The notes under the pieces are model-generated. The model was not told the DNA's origin, did no database searches, and saw nothing but the letters and a program-made list of their open reading frames with translations. Below are positions 42,117 to 50,779 of a stretch of 64,000 nucleotides of DNA, in pieces. Position numbers and translations under genes: made by a program. Position 1 is the stretch's first letter. The number at the start of each line of letters is the position of its first letter. Source of the stretch: JAWKXU01 sp964468045 (GTDB lineage: Bacteria > Pseudomonadota > Alphaproteobacteria > Sphingomonadales > Sphingomonadaceae); assembly GCA_964468045.1 (NCBI GenBank), contig CAYXTO010000002.1, forward strand, positions 293,864 through 357,863, written 5' to 3'.

Positions 42117-43123
42117 GCCAGCCTTCGGACCATCCCCCACTCCGCACCGGCCGCGTGGGTGTGCTGCTTGTCAATCTCGGCACGCCTGACGCGCCGGAGC
42201 CCGGTGCGGTGCGCCGTTATCTCAAGGAATTTCTGTCCGACCCGCGAGTGGTGGAAATTCCCCCGCTGCTCTGGCAGCCGATCCTGCGCGGCGTGATACT
42301 CAATATACGCCCGAAGAAATCGGCCCATGCCTATCGGCAGGTCTGGACCGACAGGGGTTCGCCGCTCGCCGCGATTACAGCCGAGCAGGCCCGAAAGCTG
42401 CAGGCGCGTCTGGGCGCGGGGGTCACCGTCCGCTGGGCGATGCGCTATGGCAACCCGTCGATAGATGCCGAAATCAGGGGTCTGATGGACGCGGGATGCG
42501 ACCGTATCCTGTTTGCGCCCCTTTATCCGCAGTACAGCGCGGCGACCACGGCAACGGCGGTGGATGCCGCCGGCCAGGTGCTCAGGGCCATGCGCTGGCA
42601 ACCCGCCTTGCGGACCTTGCCGCCCTATCATGACGATCCTGCCTATATCGCCGCGCTGGCCGCCGATCTCACCGCGCAGATCGATGCGCTGGATTTCCGG
42701 CCCGAGGTGCTGGTGCTGAGCTTCCATGGAATGCCGGAACGGACGCTGCATCTGGGCGATCCCTATCACTGCCATTGCCGCAAGACCGCGCGTTTGCTGG
42801 GTGATGCGCTGGCCCGCCCCGATCTTCGGATCGAGGTGTCGTTCCAGTCCCGCTTCGGCCGGGCCAAGTGGCTGGAACCGGCGACGGACGCGGTGCTGGC
42901 CCGGGAAGCGAAGGCGGGCACGCGACGGCTTGCGGTGGCCGCTCCGGGCTTCTCGGCTGATTGCTTGGAAACGCTGGAGGAACTGGCGATCCGCGGTGCC
43001 GAGCAGTTCCGCGAGGCGGGCGGGGAGCGCTTCGCCGCGCTGGCATGCCTCAACGCAAGCGAACCTGGAATCGATATGCTGGAAACGCTGGTCCGGCGCG
43101 AATTGTCCGGCTGGATCGCCTGA
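42113..43123 (+). CDS. hemH: Ferrochelatase
   Basis: From GTG 42113 the protein has 336 residues; the start overlaps the stop of the previous gene. It inserts iron into protoporphyrin IX at the end of heme synthesis. Family blocks are VGVLLVNLGTPDAPEPGAVRRYL, FAPLYPQYSAATT, LSFHGMPERTLHLGDPYHCHC (metal-site histidine) and FQSRFGRAKWLEP. The end (NASEPGIDMLETL) is the usual ferrochelatase tail. Confidence 0.95.
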   Translation: MSQPSDHPPLRTGRVGVLLVNLGTPDAPEPGAVRRYLKEFLSDPRVVEIPPLLWQPILRGVILNIRPKKSAHAYRQVWTDRGSPLAAITAEQARKLQARLGAGVTVRWAMRYGNPSIDAEIRGLMDAGCDRILFAPLYPQYSAATTATAVDAAGQVLRAMRWQPALRTLPPYHDDPAYIAALAADLTAQIDALDFRPEVLVLSFHGMPERTLHLGDPYHCHCRKTARLLGDALARPDLRIEVSFQSRFGRAKWLEPATDAVLAREAKAGTRRLAVAAPGFSADCLETLEELAIRGAEQFREAGGERFAALACLNASEPGIDMLETLVRRELSGWIA

Positions 43124-43233
43124 CTGCCGTTCGGCGGATCAATGCTCCGGGCGCTTGCGCAGAGGAGAGCCAGAAACGCACCCAGATGCGACAGAGCGAT
43201 GGTCAACCGTGACACACGATTGACCAGGCGCGC

Positions 43234-43401
43234 TCAAAAATCGATTGCGATTCCGTCCTTCACCCAGTCGCCATAACGGGTCGGGGAAAGGCCATCCGGA
43301 TCGGCCGTCTTCTTTGCCGGTTCCGGCCTGGGTGCCGGAGCATCGCTCCAATAGGCGGGCTTCTTGAAGGAGCCGGGACGGTGGGTCGCGCGCTGGGTCA
43401 T
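43234..43401 (-). CDS. DUF1674 protein, SDHAF4-like assembly factor
   Basis: This short protein of 55 residues ends in the diagnostic motif SPTRYGDWVKDGIAIDF, shared by mitochondrial SDHAF4, which helps assemble the flavinylated succinate dehydrogenase subunit. The region before it is basic and Pro-rich. Starts at 43410 or 43437 are also in frame; 43401 is chosen because similarity does not extend further. The rsmB-like gene diverges from it, a common alphaproteobacterial arrangement. Confidence 0.85.
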   Translation of the reverse strand: MTQRATHRPGSFKKPAYWSDAPAPRPEPAKKTADPDGLSPTRYGDWVKDGIAIDF

Positions 43402-43526
43402 GCCGCGCATGATGATGCGGCCGGCGCATAAAGGCAAGCCGGTGCGTCGTGGCGGCTGCCCGTCGCCTTCGGAAAAAGCGGCGGCGGCTGCTTCACGCCG
43501 GGGCTCCGACCCTCTAGGGGAAAGCG

Positions 43527-44795
43527 ATGACCGACATTCCCGGCCTTGCCGCGCGCCGTGCCGCGCTGAAGCTGCTCGACGCCGTGCTGCGCCGGGGCGA
43601 GACTTTGGACCAGGCCGCCGGGGCCGCGATGCAGCATCTGCGCGAGGGGCCCGACCGGGCGCTGGCCCGTGCCATCGCGGCGGAAGTGCTGCGCTGGCTG
43701 GCGGATCTTGATGCGCTGATCGACAGTGCCACCCGTCAGCGCCTGCCCGATGACGCCAAGCCGCGCGCGGTGCTGCGCCTGATGCTGGCGCAATGGCTGC
43801 GGCTGGAAACTCCGCCCCACGCGGTGGTGGCGACCGGCTTGCCGCTGCTGGCGGGCGGCCCGCGCCGGCTGGCCCATGGCGTCTTTTCGACCCTGGTCAA
43901 GCGCAAGGCGCATTTGCCGGACGCGCCGACCCTGCCCGCGGAGGTAGCGGCGCGCTGGGGCGGGCAGGCCGCCGCCATTGCCGCTGCCCTGGCCGAACCG
44001 CCGCCGCTGGACCTGACCCTGCGCGACCCCGCCGCGACCGGCGAGTGGGCGGAGCGGCTGGGCGCGGTCTCGCTCGCGCCGGGGCATCTGCGCTTGCCAC
44101 GCGGAGCGGCGGTGGAAAGCCTGCCGGGCTTTGCCGAGGGCGCGTGGTGGGTGCAGGATCTAGCCGCGAGCCTGCCCGCTCGCCTGCTGGGCGCGGGGCA
44201 GGGTCGCCGCGTGCTGGACCTCTGCGCCGCGCCGGGTGGCAAGACGCAGCAGCTGGCGGCGGCGGGATGGCGGGTGACAGCGCTGGACATCAGCGCCAAG
44301 CGGCTCGATCGCCTGCGCCGGAACCTTGCCCGCACCGGGCTGTCCGCGGAGATCGTCACCGCCGATGCGCTGGCATGGGAACCGGCGGAAGGCTTCGATG
44401 CGGTCCTGCTGGACGCGCCCTGCACCGCCACCGGCACCTGCCGCCGCCATCCTGACGTGCTGCACCGCATCGGCCCGCGCCAGATCGCGGAGATGGCCGA
44501 ATTGCAGGCGCGCCTGATCGAGCGTGCGGCCGGCTGGCTCGCGCCGGGCGGCCGGTTCGTTTACGCGGTCTGCTCGCTGGAGCGCGAGGAAGGTGAGGAG
44601 CAGGTGGCGCGCATCGCGCTGTCCGCCGATCCGATCGCGCCGGACGAGCTGCCGGCCGGTCTGGCGCCCAATCCGGAAGGTCGGTTGCGCACCGCGCCTT
44701 CCCAGCTGGCCGAAGCGGGCGGGCTGGACGGGTTCTTCATCGGCAGATGGCGGAGGGCCGGACCTGCGCCAACGGGCCAGGCGGAGGTCAGCTAA
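43527..44795 (+). CDS. RsmB-like 16S rRNA (cytosine-C5) methyltransferase
   Basis: The 422-residue protein has an N-terminal NusB-like helical domain (residues about 5-130), then a Rossmann SAM domain with VLDLCAAPGGKTQQLAA (motif I), the catalytic DAPCTATGTCRRHPD (motif IV cysteine) and VYAVCSLEREEGEEQV (motif VI cysteine). It modifies a cytosine of 16S rRNA, by family C967. The NusB domain separates it from RsmF. Confidence 0.92.
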   Translation: MTDIPGLAARRAALKLLDAVLRRGETLDQAAGAAMQHLREGPDRALARAIAAEVLRWLADLDALIDSATRQRLPDDAKPRAVLRLMLAQWLRLETPPHAVVATGLPLLAGGPRRLAHGVFSTLVKRKAHLPDAPTLPAEVAARWGGQAAAIAAALAEPPPLDLTLRDPAATGEWAERLGAVSLAPGHLRLPRGAAVESLPGFAEGAWWVQDLAASLPARLLGAGQGRRVLDLCAAPGGKTQQLAAAGWRVTALDISAKRLDRLRRNLARTGLSAEIVTADALAWEPAEGFDAVLLDAPCTATGTCRRHPDVLHRIGPRQIAEMAELQARLIERAAGWLAPGGRFVYAVCSLEREEGEEQVARIALSADPIAPDELPAGLAPNPEGRLRTAPSQLAEAGGLDGFFIGRWRRAGPAPTGQAEVS

Positions 44796-45203
44796 GCGGG
44801 ACCTGGTCCAGAAAGGCGACGTCGGCGCTCACCGGCGGGGGCCTCGCCCATGTTCTCCCCCTGTCCGTACCTTCCGCGCCAGCGGGTGATGACCCTGATG
44901 GGAAAGCCCCGCCTCTTTTCCGATCCGGCGGCGCCCCATTCCGCTTCCGGCGCTCCGGGCAGGGGATTTTCCAGCAGCCACTGCAGCAGCACCTCGCGTT
45001 CCCGGGCCCGCCAGTTCCGCCAGCGGACATTGGATCGTGAGGGGATGTTCCGGCGATTTTTCGCGCGCGGCGCGCGCGGACAACGCCTCCAATATCCGGG
45101 GGATCAGCGCTTGCGCCTCCGTCCTGCGGGTTTCGAGGGCCTTGATCGCATTGAGCAGATAGGCCTGCAGTTCCGCCATGGTCTTCGACGACAGGTCGAT
45201 CAG
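44792..45203 (-). pseudogene. Hypothetical protein gene with a homopolymer frameshift
   Basis: The 5' part reads as helical protein (MAELQAYLLNAIKALETRR, LIPRILEALSARAAREK). At the AAAAA run near 45056-45060 the frame loses sense, and a second frame continues with NVRWRNWRAREREVLLQWLL and ends at 44792. Deleting one A joins both into a single protein of about 130 residues. The ATG at 45179 is usable. A CTG at 45203 has a better-placed GGAGGAG and yields an extended N-terminus LIDLSSKT. Not recognised. Confidence 0.4.
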
Positions 45204-45231
45204 CGGACTTCTCCTCCATCGGCACGGGCTT

Positions 45232-45777
45232 TCACGCTTCCAGGTCTTTCACCTTGGCGGCGAAGCTCTTGCGCAGCTTCAGCAGTTTGGGCGGGATCAC
45301 GGCCAGGCAATAGGGATTGCGCTGGCCTTCGCCGTCCCAATACTCCTGATGATAGTCTTCCGCCGGAAACCATTCGGCCGGCCCTTCGATCGTGGTCACC
45401 ACACGGCCGCCATGCTCCTCGTTAGCCCGGGCGATCGCCGCCTGCGCTTCGGTGCGCTGTGTATCGTCGAGCGGGAAGATGGCGGAGCGATACTGCGTGC
45501 CGATATCGCTGCCCTGCCGGTTGAGCTGCGTCGGATCATGCGTCGCCATGAAGACGTCGAGCACCTCCGCATAGGAAATGACGGACGGATCGAATTCGAC
45601 CTTGATCGCCTCGGCATGGCCGGTCGCGCCGGAGCATACCTCGCGATAAGTCGGATCGGGTCTGTCTCCACCGATATAGCCGCTTTCGACCGCGCTCACC
45701 CCGACCACGTCGCGGAACACCGCTTCGGTGCACCAGAAGCAGCCGCCCGCGATAATCGCTGTTTGCCTGGAGTTCAT
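45232..45777 (-). CDS. msrA: Peptide-methionine (S)-S-oxide reductase
   Basis: From ATG 45777 (ribosome site AAGGAAAGTGAC) the protein has 181 residues; a longer frame exists but lacks similarity. The catalytic GGCFWCTEAVF motif, YIGGDRPDPTYREVCSGATGHAEA and the QYRSAIF block are typical. It repairs S-methionine sulfoxide and complements MsrB at 32318. Resolving cysteines near the C-terminus are limited to NPYC. Confidence 0.95.
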   Translation of the reverse strand: MNSRQTAIIAGGCFWCTEAVFRDVVGVSAVESGYIGGDRPDPTYREVCSGATGHAEAIKVEFDPSVISYAEVLDVFMATHDPTQLNRQGSDIGTQYRSAIFPLDDTQRTEAQAAIARANEEHGGRVVTTIEGPAEWFPAEDYHQEYWDGEGQRNPYCLAVIPPKLLKLRKSFAAKVKDLEA

Positions 45778-45892
45778 GTCACTTTCCTTGTCCGCTGCCT
45801 TGGCAAAATAGGATGGCACGACCGACTTGTCATCGTTTCAGCTGACCCTAGAGTTATGGAAAATCCTGCCATCCTTTTCGGGAGAATCGAAA

Positions 45893-46747
45893 ATGCGCCG
45901 CCGCCTGCTCGTCATCGCCGCCACCCTGGGCTTCGTCACCTCGCCCCTGTCCGCCGAAGTGGCCACCCCTGAATCGAAGGATACCGGCATCTGCGAAGCG
46001 TGCGAGGCGGTGCTCGAGCTGGCGCTCGCCCACCCCCGACGGAACGAGGACCGCGCGCGAGACCAGTATCGGCATCCGGCCGAAACCCTGGCCTTCTTCC
46101 GGGTGGAGCCGGGCATGACGGTGGTCGACTACACGCCGTCGGGCGGCTGGTACACACGCGTGCTGACGCCTTATCTCGGGGAGAAGGGGCGCTATATCGG
46201 CCTCAATCCGGATGTGAGCGCGGGCAGCCAGGCGCAGAAGGATTATTTCGCCGACCTGGCCGCCACCTTCCCGGGCCAGGCCGCGGAATGGACCGGCCTG
46301 CCGGCGGAGCGCATCGGCGCCTACAACACGGACAGCTTGCCGGAAGAACTCAAGGGCACGGTCGATCGCGTGCTGGTCTTCCGCGCCCTGCACAATCTGC
46401 ATCGCTTCGGCTGGCTGTATCGCGAACTTTCGGCGATGCGCGGCCTGCTCAAGGACGATGGCCTGCTCGGCATCGTCCAGCACCGCGCCAAGGCGGATAC
46501 CCCGGCCGATTACGCCGATGGCAGCAAGGGCTATCTGCGCGAAAAGGACGTGATCGGGCTGGTCGAGGCGCATGGCTTCGAACTGGTGGGCAGGAGCGAG
46601 ATCAACGCCAACCCCGCGGACACCGCCGATTATCCGATGGGTGTGTGGACCCTGCCGCCCAATCTGGCCAGCAAGCAGGATGAGGCGCGCTATCGCGCGA
46701 TCGGCGAAAGCGACCGGATGACACTTCTGTTCCGCAAGCGCCCCTGA
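45893..46747 (+). CDS. Exported class I SAM-methyltransferase-like protein (COG4798 type)
   Basis: From ATG 45893 (GGGAG site) the protein has 284 residues. A signal peptide (RLLVIAATLGFVTSPLSAEV) precedes a methyltransferase-like fold: FFRVEPGMTVVDYTPSGGWYTRVL replaces the usual motif I Gly-rich loop, then VFRALHNLHRF and LLGIVQHRAKADTPADYADG. The group is annotated as predicted methyltransferases that appear to be exported, which is odd because SAM is cytoplasmic. The function is unknown. Confidence 0.8.
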   Translation: MRRRLLVIAATLGFVTSPLSAEVATPESKDTGICEACEAVLELALAHPRRNEDRARDQYRHPAETLAFFRVEPGMTVVDYTPSGGWYTRVLTPYLGEKGRYIGLNPDVSAGSQAQKDYFADLAATFPGQAAEWTGLPAERIGAYNTDSLPEELKGTVDRVLVFRALHNLHRFGWLYRELSAMRGLLKDDGLLGIVQHRAKADTPADYADGSKGYLREKDVIGLVEAHGFELVGRSEINANPADTADYPMGVWTLPPNLASKQDEARYRAIGESDRMTLLFRKRP

Positions 46748-46759
46748 TATTGGCGCGCC

Positions 46760-47607
<848 letters not shown>

Positions 47608-47611
<4 letters not shown>

Positions 47612-48150
47612 CGCACCGCTATCTCATCGCGCTCGGCTCGAATGTCCGGCACCATCGCTTCGGCCCCCCACGACGCGTACTGGCGGCGGCTCTGGAGAAG
47701 CTGGGGAAGAAGGATGTCGCGATCGAGGCGGTCGCGCCGGTGATGTGTAGCGCGCCGGTCGGCCCTTCGCTGCGTCGCTATGCCAATGGCGCGGCGCTGC
47801 TGCGCACGCAGCGCGGGCCGCCGGAATTACTGGCGCTGCTCAAGCGGACGGAGCGGAAATTCGGCCGGCGCGCGGGCGGGCGGCGCTGGGGCTCGCGCGT
47901 GCTCGATCTCGACATCGTGCTGTGGGATGGCGGCGCCTTTGCCGGGCCCGGGCTGACCATTCCCCATCCCGCTTTCCGCGCGCGCGAGTTCGTGCTGCGC
48001 CCCGCCAGGGCGATCGCACCGCGCTGGAGAGATCCGCTGACGGGCCTGACGATCCGGCAATTGCATGCGCGCTTGACCCGTCCGGTTCCGCTGCCTAGGG
48101 CAGCGCGTGGTGGGGCCCTTAGCTCAGTCGGTAGAGCAACTGACTTTTAA
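47608..48150 (+). CDS. folK: HPPK, 6-hydroxymethyl-7,8-dihydropterin pyrophosphokinase (CTG start)
   Basis: Reading from CTG 47608, which overlaps the aguB stop as CTGA, the protein has 180 residues: THRYLIALGSNVRHHRFGPP at the N-terminus, then VAPVMCSAPVGPS and GSRVLDLDIVLWDGG, the HPPK signature with its Mg-binding Asp pair. ATG starts exist only after the essential N-terminus (47740), so a rare CTG start is needed. The stop TAA (48148-48150) lies in the anticodon loop of tRNA-Lys, so the last 12 residues come from tRNA sequence. It makes a folate precursor. Confidence 0.8.
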
Positions 48151-48188
48151 TCAGTAGGTCGCTGGTTCGAATCCAGCAGGGCTCACCA
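48113..48188 (+). tRNA. tRNA-Lys (anticodon TTT)
   Basis: Acceptor GGGCCCT/AGGGCTC, D arm GCTCAGTCGGTAGAGC, anticodon stem ACTGA/TCAGT around CTTTTAA (anticodon TTT), T arm CTGG-TTCGAAT-CCAG and encoded CCA. Its 3' half is duplicated at 50239-50286, marking integration of an island. Confidence 0.97.
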
Positions 48189-48189
48189 T
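48142..48189 (+). repeat. Left attachment repeat (within tRNA-Lys 3' half)
   Basis: This 48-bp sequence runs from the anticodon stem through the CCA and the following T, identical to 50239-50286. The left copy keeps the tRNA whole, as is usual for tRNA-targeting tyrosine recombinases. Confidence 0.92.
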
Positions 48190-48461
48190 AAAATCAATAG
48201 TTTATAGTGTGCTCGGCGCAACCTTCTGATTTCAGGTAGCAGAAAGGTAGCGCAGTTTGCTGCCTTGAAGGGTACCATGTTTTTCTGTGCGTAGGGCTTG
48301 CGCCCACTCAGATACCCTCTCCACACACGCGGATAATTTTTCAAGATTTTCCAACGTGGTCAAAAACGTTGATCGCACAATTTGGTTTTGCTTCGTGACG
48401 AACTGATCGCGCTTGGCTTATTCGTCGCGCTCCCGAACGTTGATTATGGTCAGCCGTGATC

Positions 48462-48773
48462 TCAATCTAAAGGCAGCTCGATTTCGCGCATGATGCGGTC
48501 AGTCTCGATCATTATCTTGATGATGGTCTGGTAGTGGCAAAGGTCCTCATAGGACAGAACTCGACCTCGGCGGTCCTTGAGCCATTTCTGGGCCGGCTGG
48601 TATCCGCCGATGTGGAAGCTCCAGGCGAGCTCGGGCACGTCCGCAAAAAACTGGCCCTCGTTGATGTGGACCTTGCCGTCATCAAACTGGGGATAGCGGC
48701 TGGCCACTATGTCATCCCCTTCCCCTAGGAAGGGGGTATAGGGAAACCAGCTCGAAGACTCATTGATGACCAC
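48462..48773 (-). pseudogene. C-terminal fragment of a type ISP restriction-modification enzyme
   Basis: 103 codons encode FFADVPELAWSFHIGGYQPA, QKWLKDRRGRVLSYEDLCHY and QTIIKIMIETDRIMREIE. This matches the tail of type ISP/IIG restriction enzymes, where target-recognition domains end with an IGGYQ...KWLKDR block. Full proteins exceed 1000 residues; helicase and methyltransferase parts are missing. It is a relic of a restriction system. Confidence 0.7.
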
Positions 48774-48774
48774 A

Positions 48775-49591
48775 CTAGCAGGACACTAATTTTTTGAGTC
48801 GTGGCCGAAGGTCCAGTCCTTTGACCATTAGCCGTATCGACCCGCCAAACTCCTGAACGATCTTTTCGGCTTCCTCGCATAAAAAGGTGATAAGCTCATC
48901 AAAGGTCATTTGCTTGTTCGTTTCGGGATGCTGCCAATGCCGATTGGTTGCCACGGTGATGAGCATGCAGCCCGCCCGACAGTCTTCCGCCGCCATATAT
49001 TGATCCACCAACTGTGTGCGAAGTTTGTCCCGCAGAACAGATGCCGACCAATCCCGCTCCCCGACTTTCAATTCAATCGTCGCTTGTTGGCTGGGGATGG
49101 TAGAGCGCAGCCGAATATCGGTTTCTTTTTCATCGGCGGTGACCGCTTCCTGATCGACGGTGTAGCAAGCGTTATCCTTGCCGAAATGACCTTCCATGAA
49201 ACGGCGATTCCAGCCGGATGCGCGGCTTTCCTCACCCTGACGGGACATGACCTTCCAAAGATTCCAGATGGTGTTGCCCGAGCGTTCATCACTGAAGAGC
49301 GCTTCAGGATCGTCCGCCACCTCCTGCCAGAACGCGAACCGCCGCGCGTGGCATGCCGTGCTCAAACCGTCGATTAAGCTCTTCCGCTGCCAGAAATTCG
49401 ATGACGGAACGATGATGAAATCGAACGCGTCCGTAGGTTGCAAATCCAAATAGTGCCCGCTCCAGCAGCGTAGCGCGCTCATTGGCGTTCCAATCCGACA
49501 GGACTCTGGCCGGTTCCAGTGCTGCGCTATCGGTCGATTCCGTATCAGCGGCGGCGCTATGACGTATTGTCAGCGTTCGGGACAAGAGCAT
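48775..49591 (-). pseudogene. Frameshifted tail of a NACHT/STAND-type NTPase with nuclease-like C-terminus
   Basis: Two overlapping frames carry one protein. The first (49304-49591) holds LLERALFGFATYGRVRFHHR and SVIEFLAAEELNRRF, the helical region that follows the ATPase domain in NACHT-like proteins. The second (48775 to about 49420) holds ETDIRL...ATIELKVGERDWS and QLVDQYMAAEDCRAGCMLI, a PD-(D/E)XK-like core (D...E-x-K). The P-loop ATPase part is gone and a frameshift separates the pieces, so the product is dead. It was probably an antiphage gene. Confidence 0.55.
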
Positions 49592-49599
49592 CGCCAGTG

Positions 49600-50091
49600 C
49601 TAGGCGCTGCGCGCCTTCATCCTACTATGCAGCGCCGCAATGTCCGCTCTGGCAATCGCAGCGACCTTTCTTGATCCCAATGCGGGCTTTATATGCTGTT
49701 CGATGATTCGTTGATCGTTATCGACCGACGATGCTTTCTTTCGCGGGCGAGCATACTCAGCGAGATACTGCTCACAGAGTTCACCTACTGTCGGTGCTTT
49801 CCGCGCGACCTTTCGAGTGAGAGAGGGGTCGTTCCCCTTCGCAACCTCTCCAAGCCACTCCTTGGCGATTGCACGCGCGGCTTCTGGCTTGAGTACACCA
49901 TGAACACCAATCGCGGGCTTTCTCTGCTGTCCATCATGGGTCCGGTAGAACAGGAAATAGCTCCGCCGCCCCTTCGGCGTGACCTTGCAGCCAAATCCCG
50001 GCACTTCTGTATCCCAGATTATCACATCCTTCTTGGCCAGTTGAACCGCCTCTACCGACCTTACTGTCAGTTTTGACCTCATGATCTTCAC
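49600..50091 (-). pseudogene. Truncated tyrosine-recombinase integrase (N-terminal part)
   Basis: 163 codons cover the arm-binding DUF4102-like domain (KLTVRSVEAVQLAKKDVIIW, GFGCKVTPKGRRSYFLFYR) and the start of the core-binding SAM-like domain (TVGELCEQYLAEYARPRKKA, ARADIAALHSRMK). The catalytic domain with the R-H-R-Y residues is missing; full integrases of this type have about 400 residues. It lies inside the right repeat, the expected position for the integrase of a tRNA island. Confidence 0.85.
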
Positions 50092-50238
50092 CTACTCATA
50101 CAAGCAACACATAGGTAGCATATTGCAGGTATATTATCAGACATCCATGGTATTATGTAGGTTTGTAGAAATAACGTCTCGAGTAGATTGCAAAGGGTGA
50201 GAGGTGCAGAGAGAATACTGAAGAAATACTCGATCTGA

Positions 50239-50286
50239 GACTTTTAATCAGTAGGTCGCTGGTTCGAATCCAGCAGGGCTCACCAT
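50239..50286 (+). repeat. Right attachment repeat (tRNA-Lys 3' half duplicate)
   Basis: Perfect 48-bp copy of 48142-48189. It lacks the 5' half of the tRNA and cannot be a functional tRNA gene. Confidence 0.93.
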
Positions 50287-50474
50287 GCAGTCCGCAGTTC
50301 GCGCCTTCTTTGCGTCCTCCGCTTGCGGTGGCCATTTTCTCCCCGATTTCCGGCACTTTGCGCGGCTTGGATTGGTCCTGTGAGGACGTAAGACACGTTG
50401 TCCACGCTGTGGTGGGGAAAGTCTGGCCAAAATCTCGGCGGGCCAAAATCTGTCCTACAGATGTGATGGGACGG

Positions 50475-50675
50475 TCAGGCTGGCTGGAAGCCGAGCAGGG
50501 CTCGTTGCTCTGACCAACTGATCGGAAGATTTGCCATCCGGGAGAGCTCGCGGGCGGAAAGCGTTTTCGTTTGGGCGCCATCGAGAATGGCCACGACGAT
50601 GCCCGGATCGAAATGAAGTGCGGCGCAGATGCGGTCCCTGCCGACGTTCAGATGCAGCTTTAACTCCTGAAGCAT
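50475..50675 (-). pseudogene. Possible C-terminal fragment of a site-specific recombinase
   Basis: 66 codons contain FDPGIVVAILDGAQTKTLSA and LPISWSEQRALLGFQP. This resembles the end of large serine recombinases of alphaproteobacteria, which often close with an 'IV-AILDG-Q...W-EQR-LLGF' pattern. The frame remains open upstream of the ATG, but no catalytic domain is found. It lies just outside the tRNA-Lys island, suggesting another old insertion. Confidence 0.45.
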
Positions 50676-50779
50676 AATTCGCGCTTCAGGCGAAATACGC
50701 CGAGGTGATCGATGAAGCGGCGGCCCTGCAACTGATCGGCGGGTAGGCGCGCTAAGCGTCGAGAAACGATAAAGCCTGC

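Larger units (their letters stand above)
48113..50286. mobile_element. Decayed tRNA-Lys-integrated genomic island (about 2 kb)
   Basis: Perfect 48-bp direct repeats (48142-48189 and 50239-50286) flank DNA that is less GC-rich than the surroundings and contains only gene fragments: a type ISP restriction-enzyme tail, an NTPase/nuclease tail in two frames and an integrase without a catalytic domain next to the right repeat. The 273 bases from 48189 to 48461 and those from 50092 to 50238 show no gene. It can no longer move by itself. Confidence 0.88.

Noticed and set aside
43201..43225. Inverted repeat GGTCAA/TTGACC between hemH and the DUF1674 gene as a terminator
   Set aside because: The stem is only 6 bp with a 13-base loop and no T-tract; too weak to call.
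50153..50581. Reverse-strand ORF across the duplicated tRNA end
   Set aside because: It reads through the antisense of tRNA-Lys, which yields the familiar spurious peptide 'CWIRTSDLLIKS'. It is not a gene.
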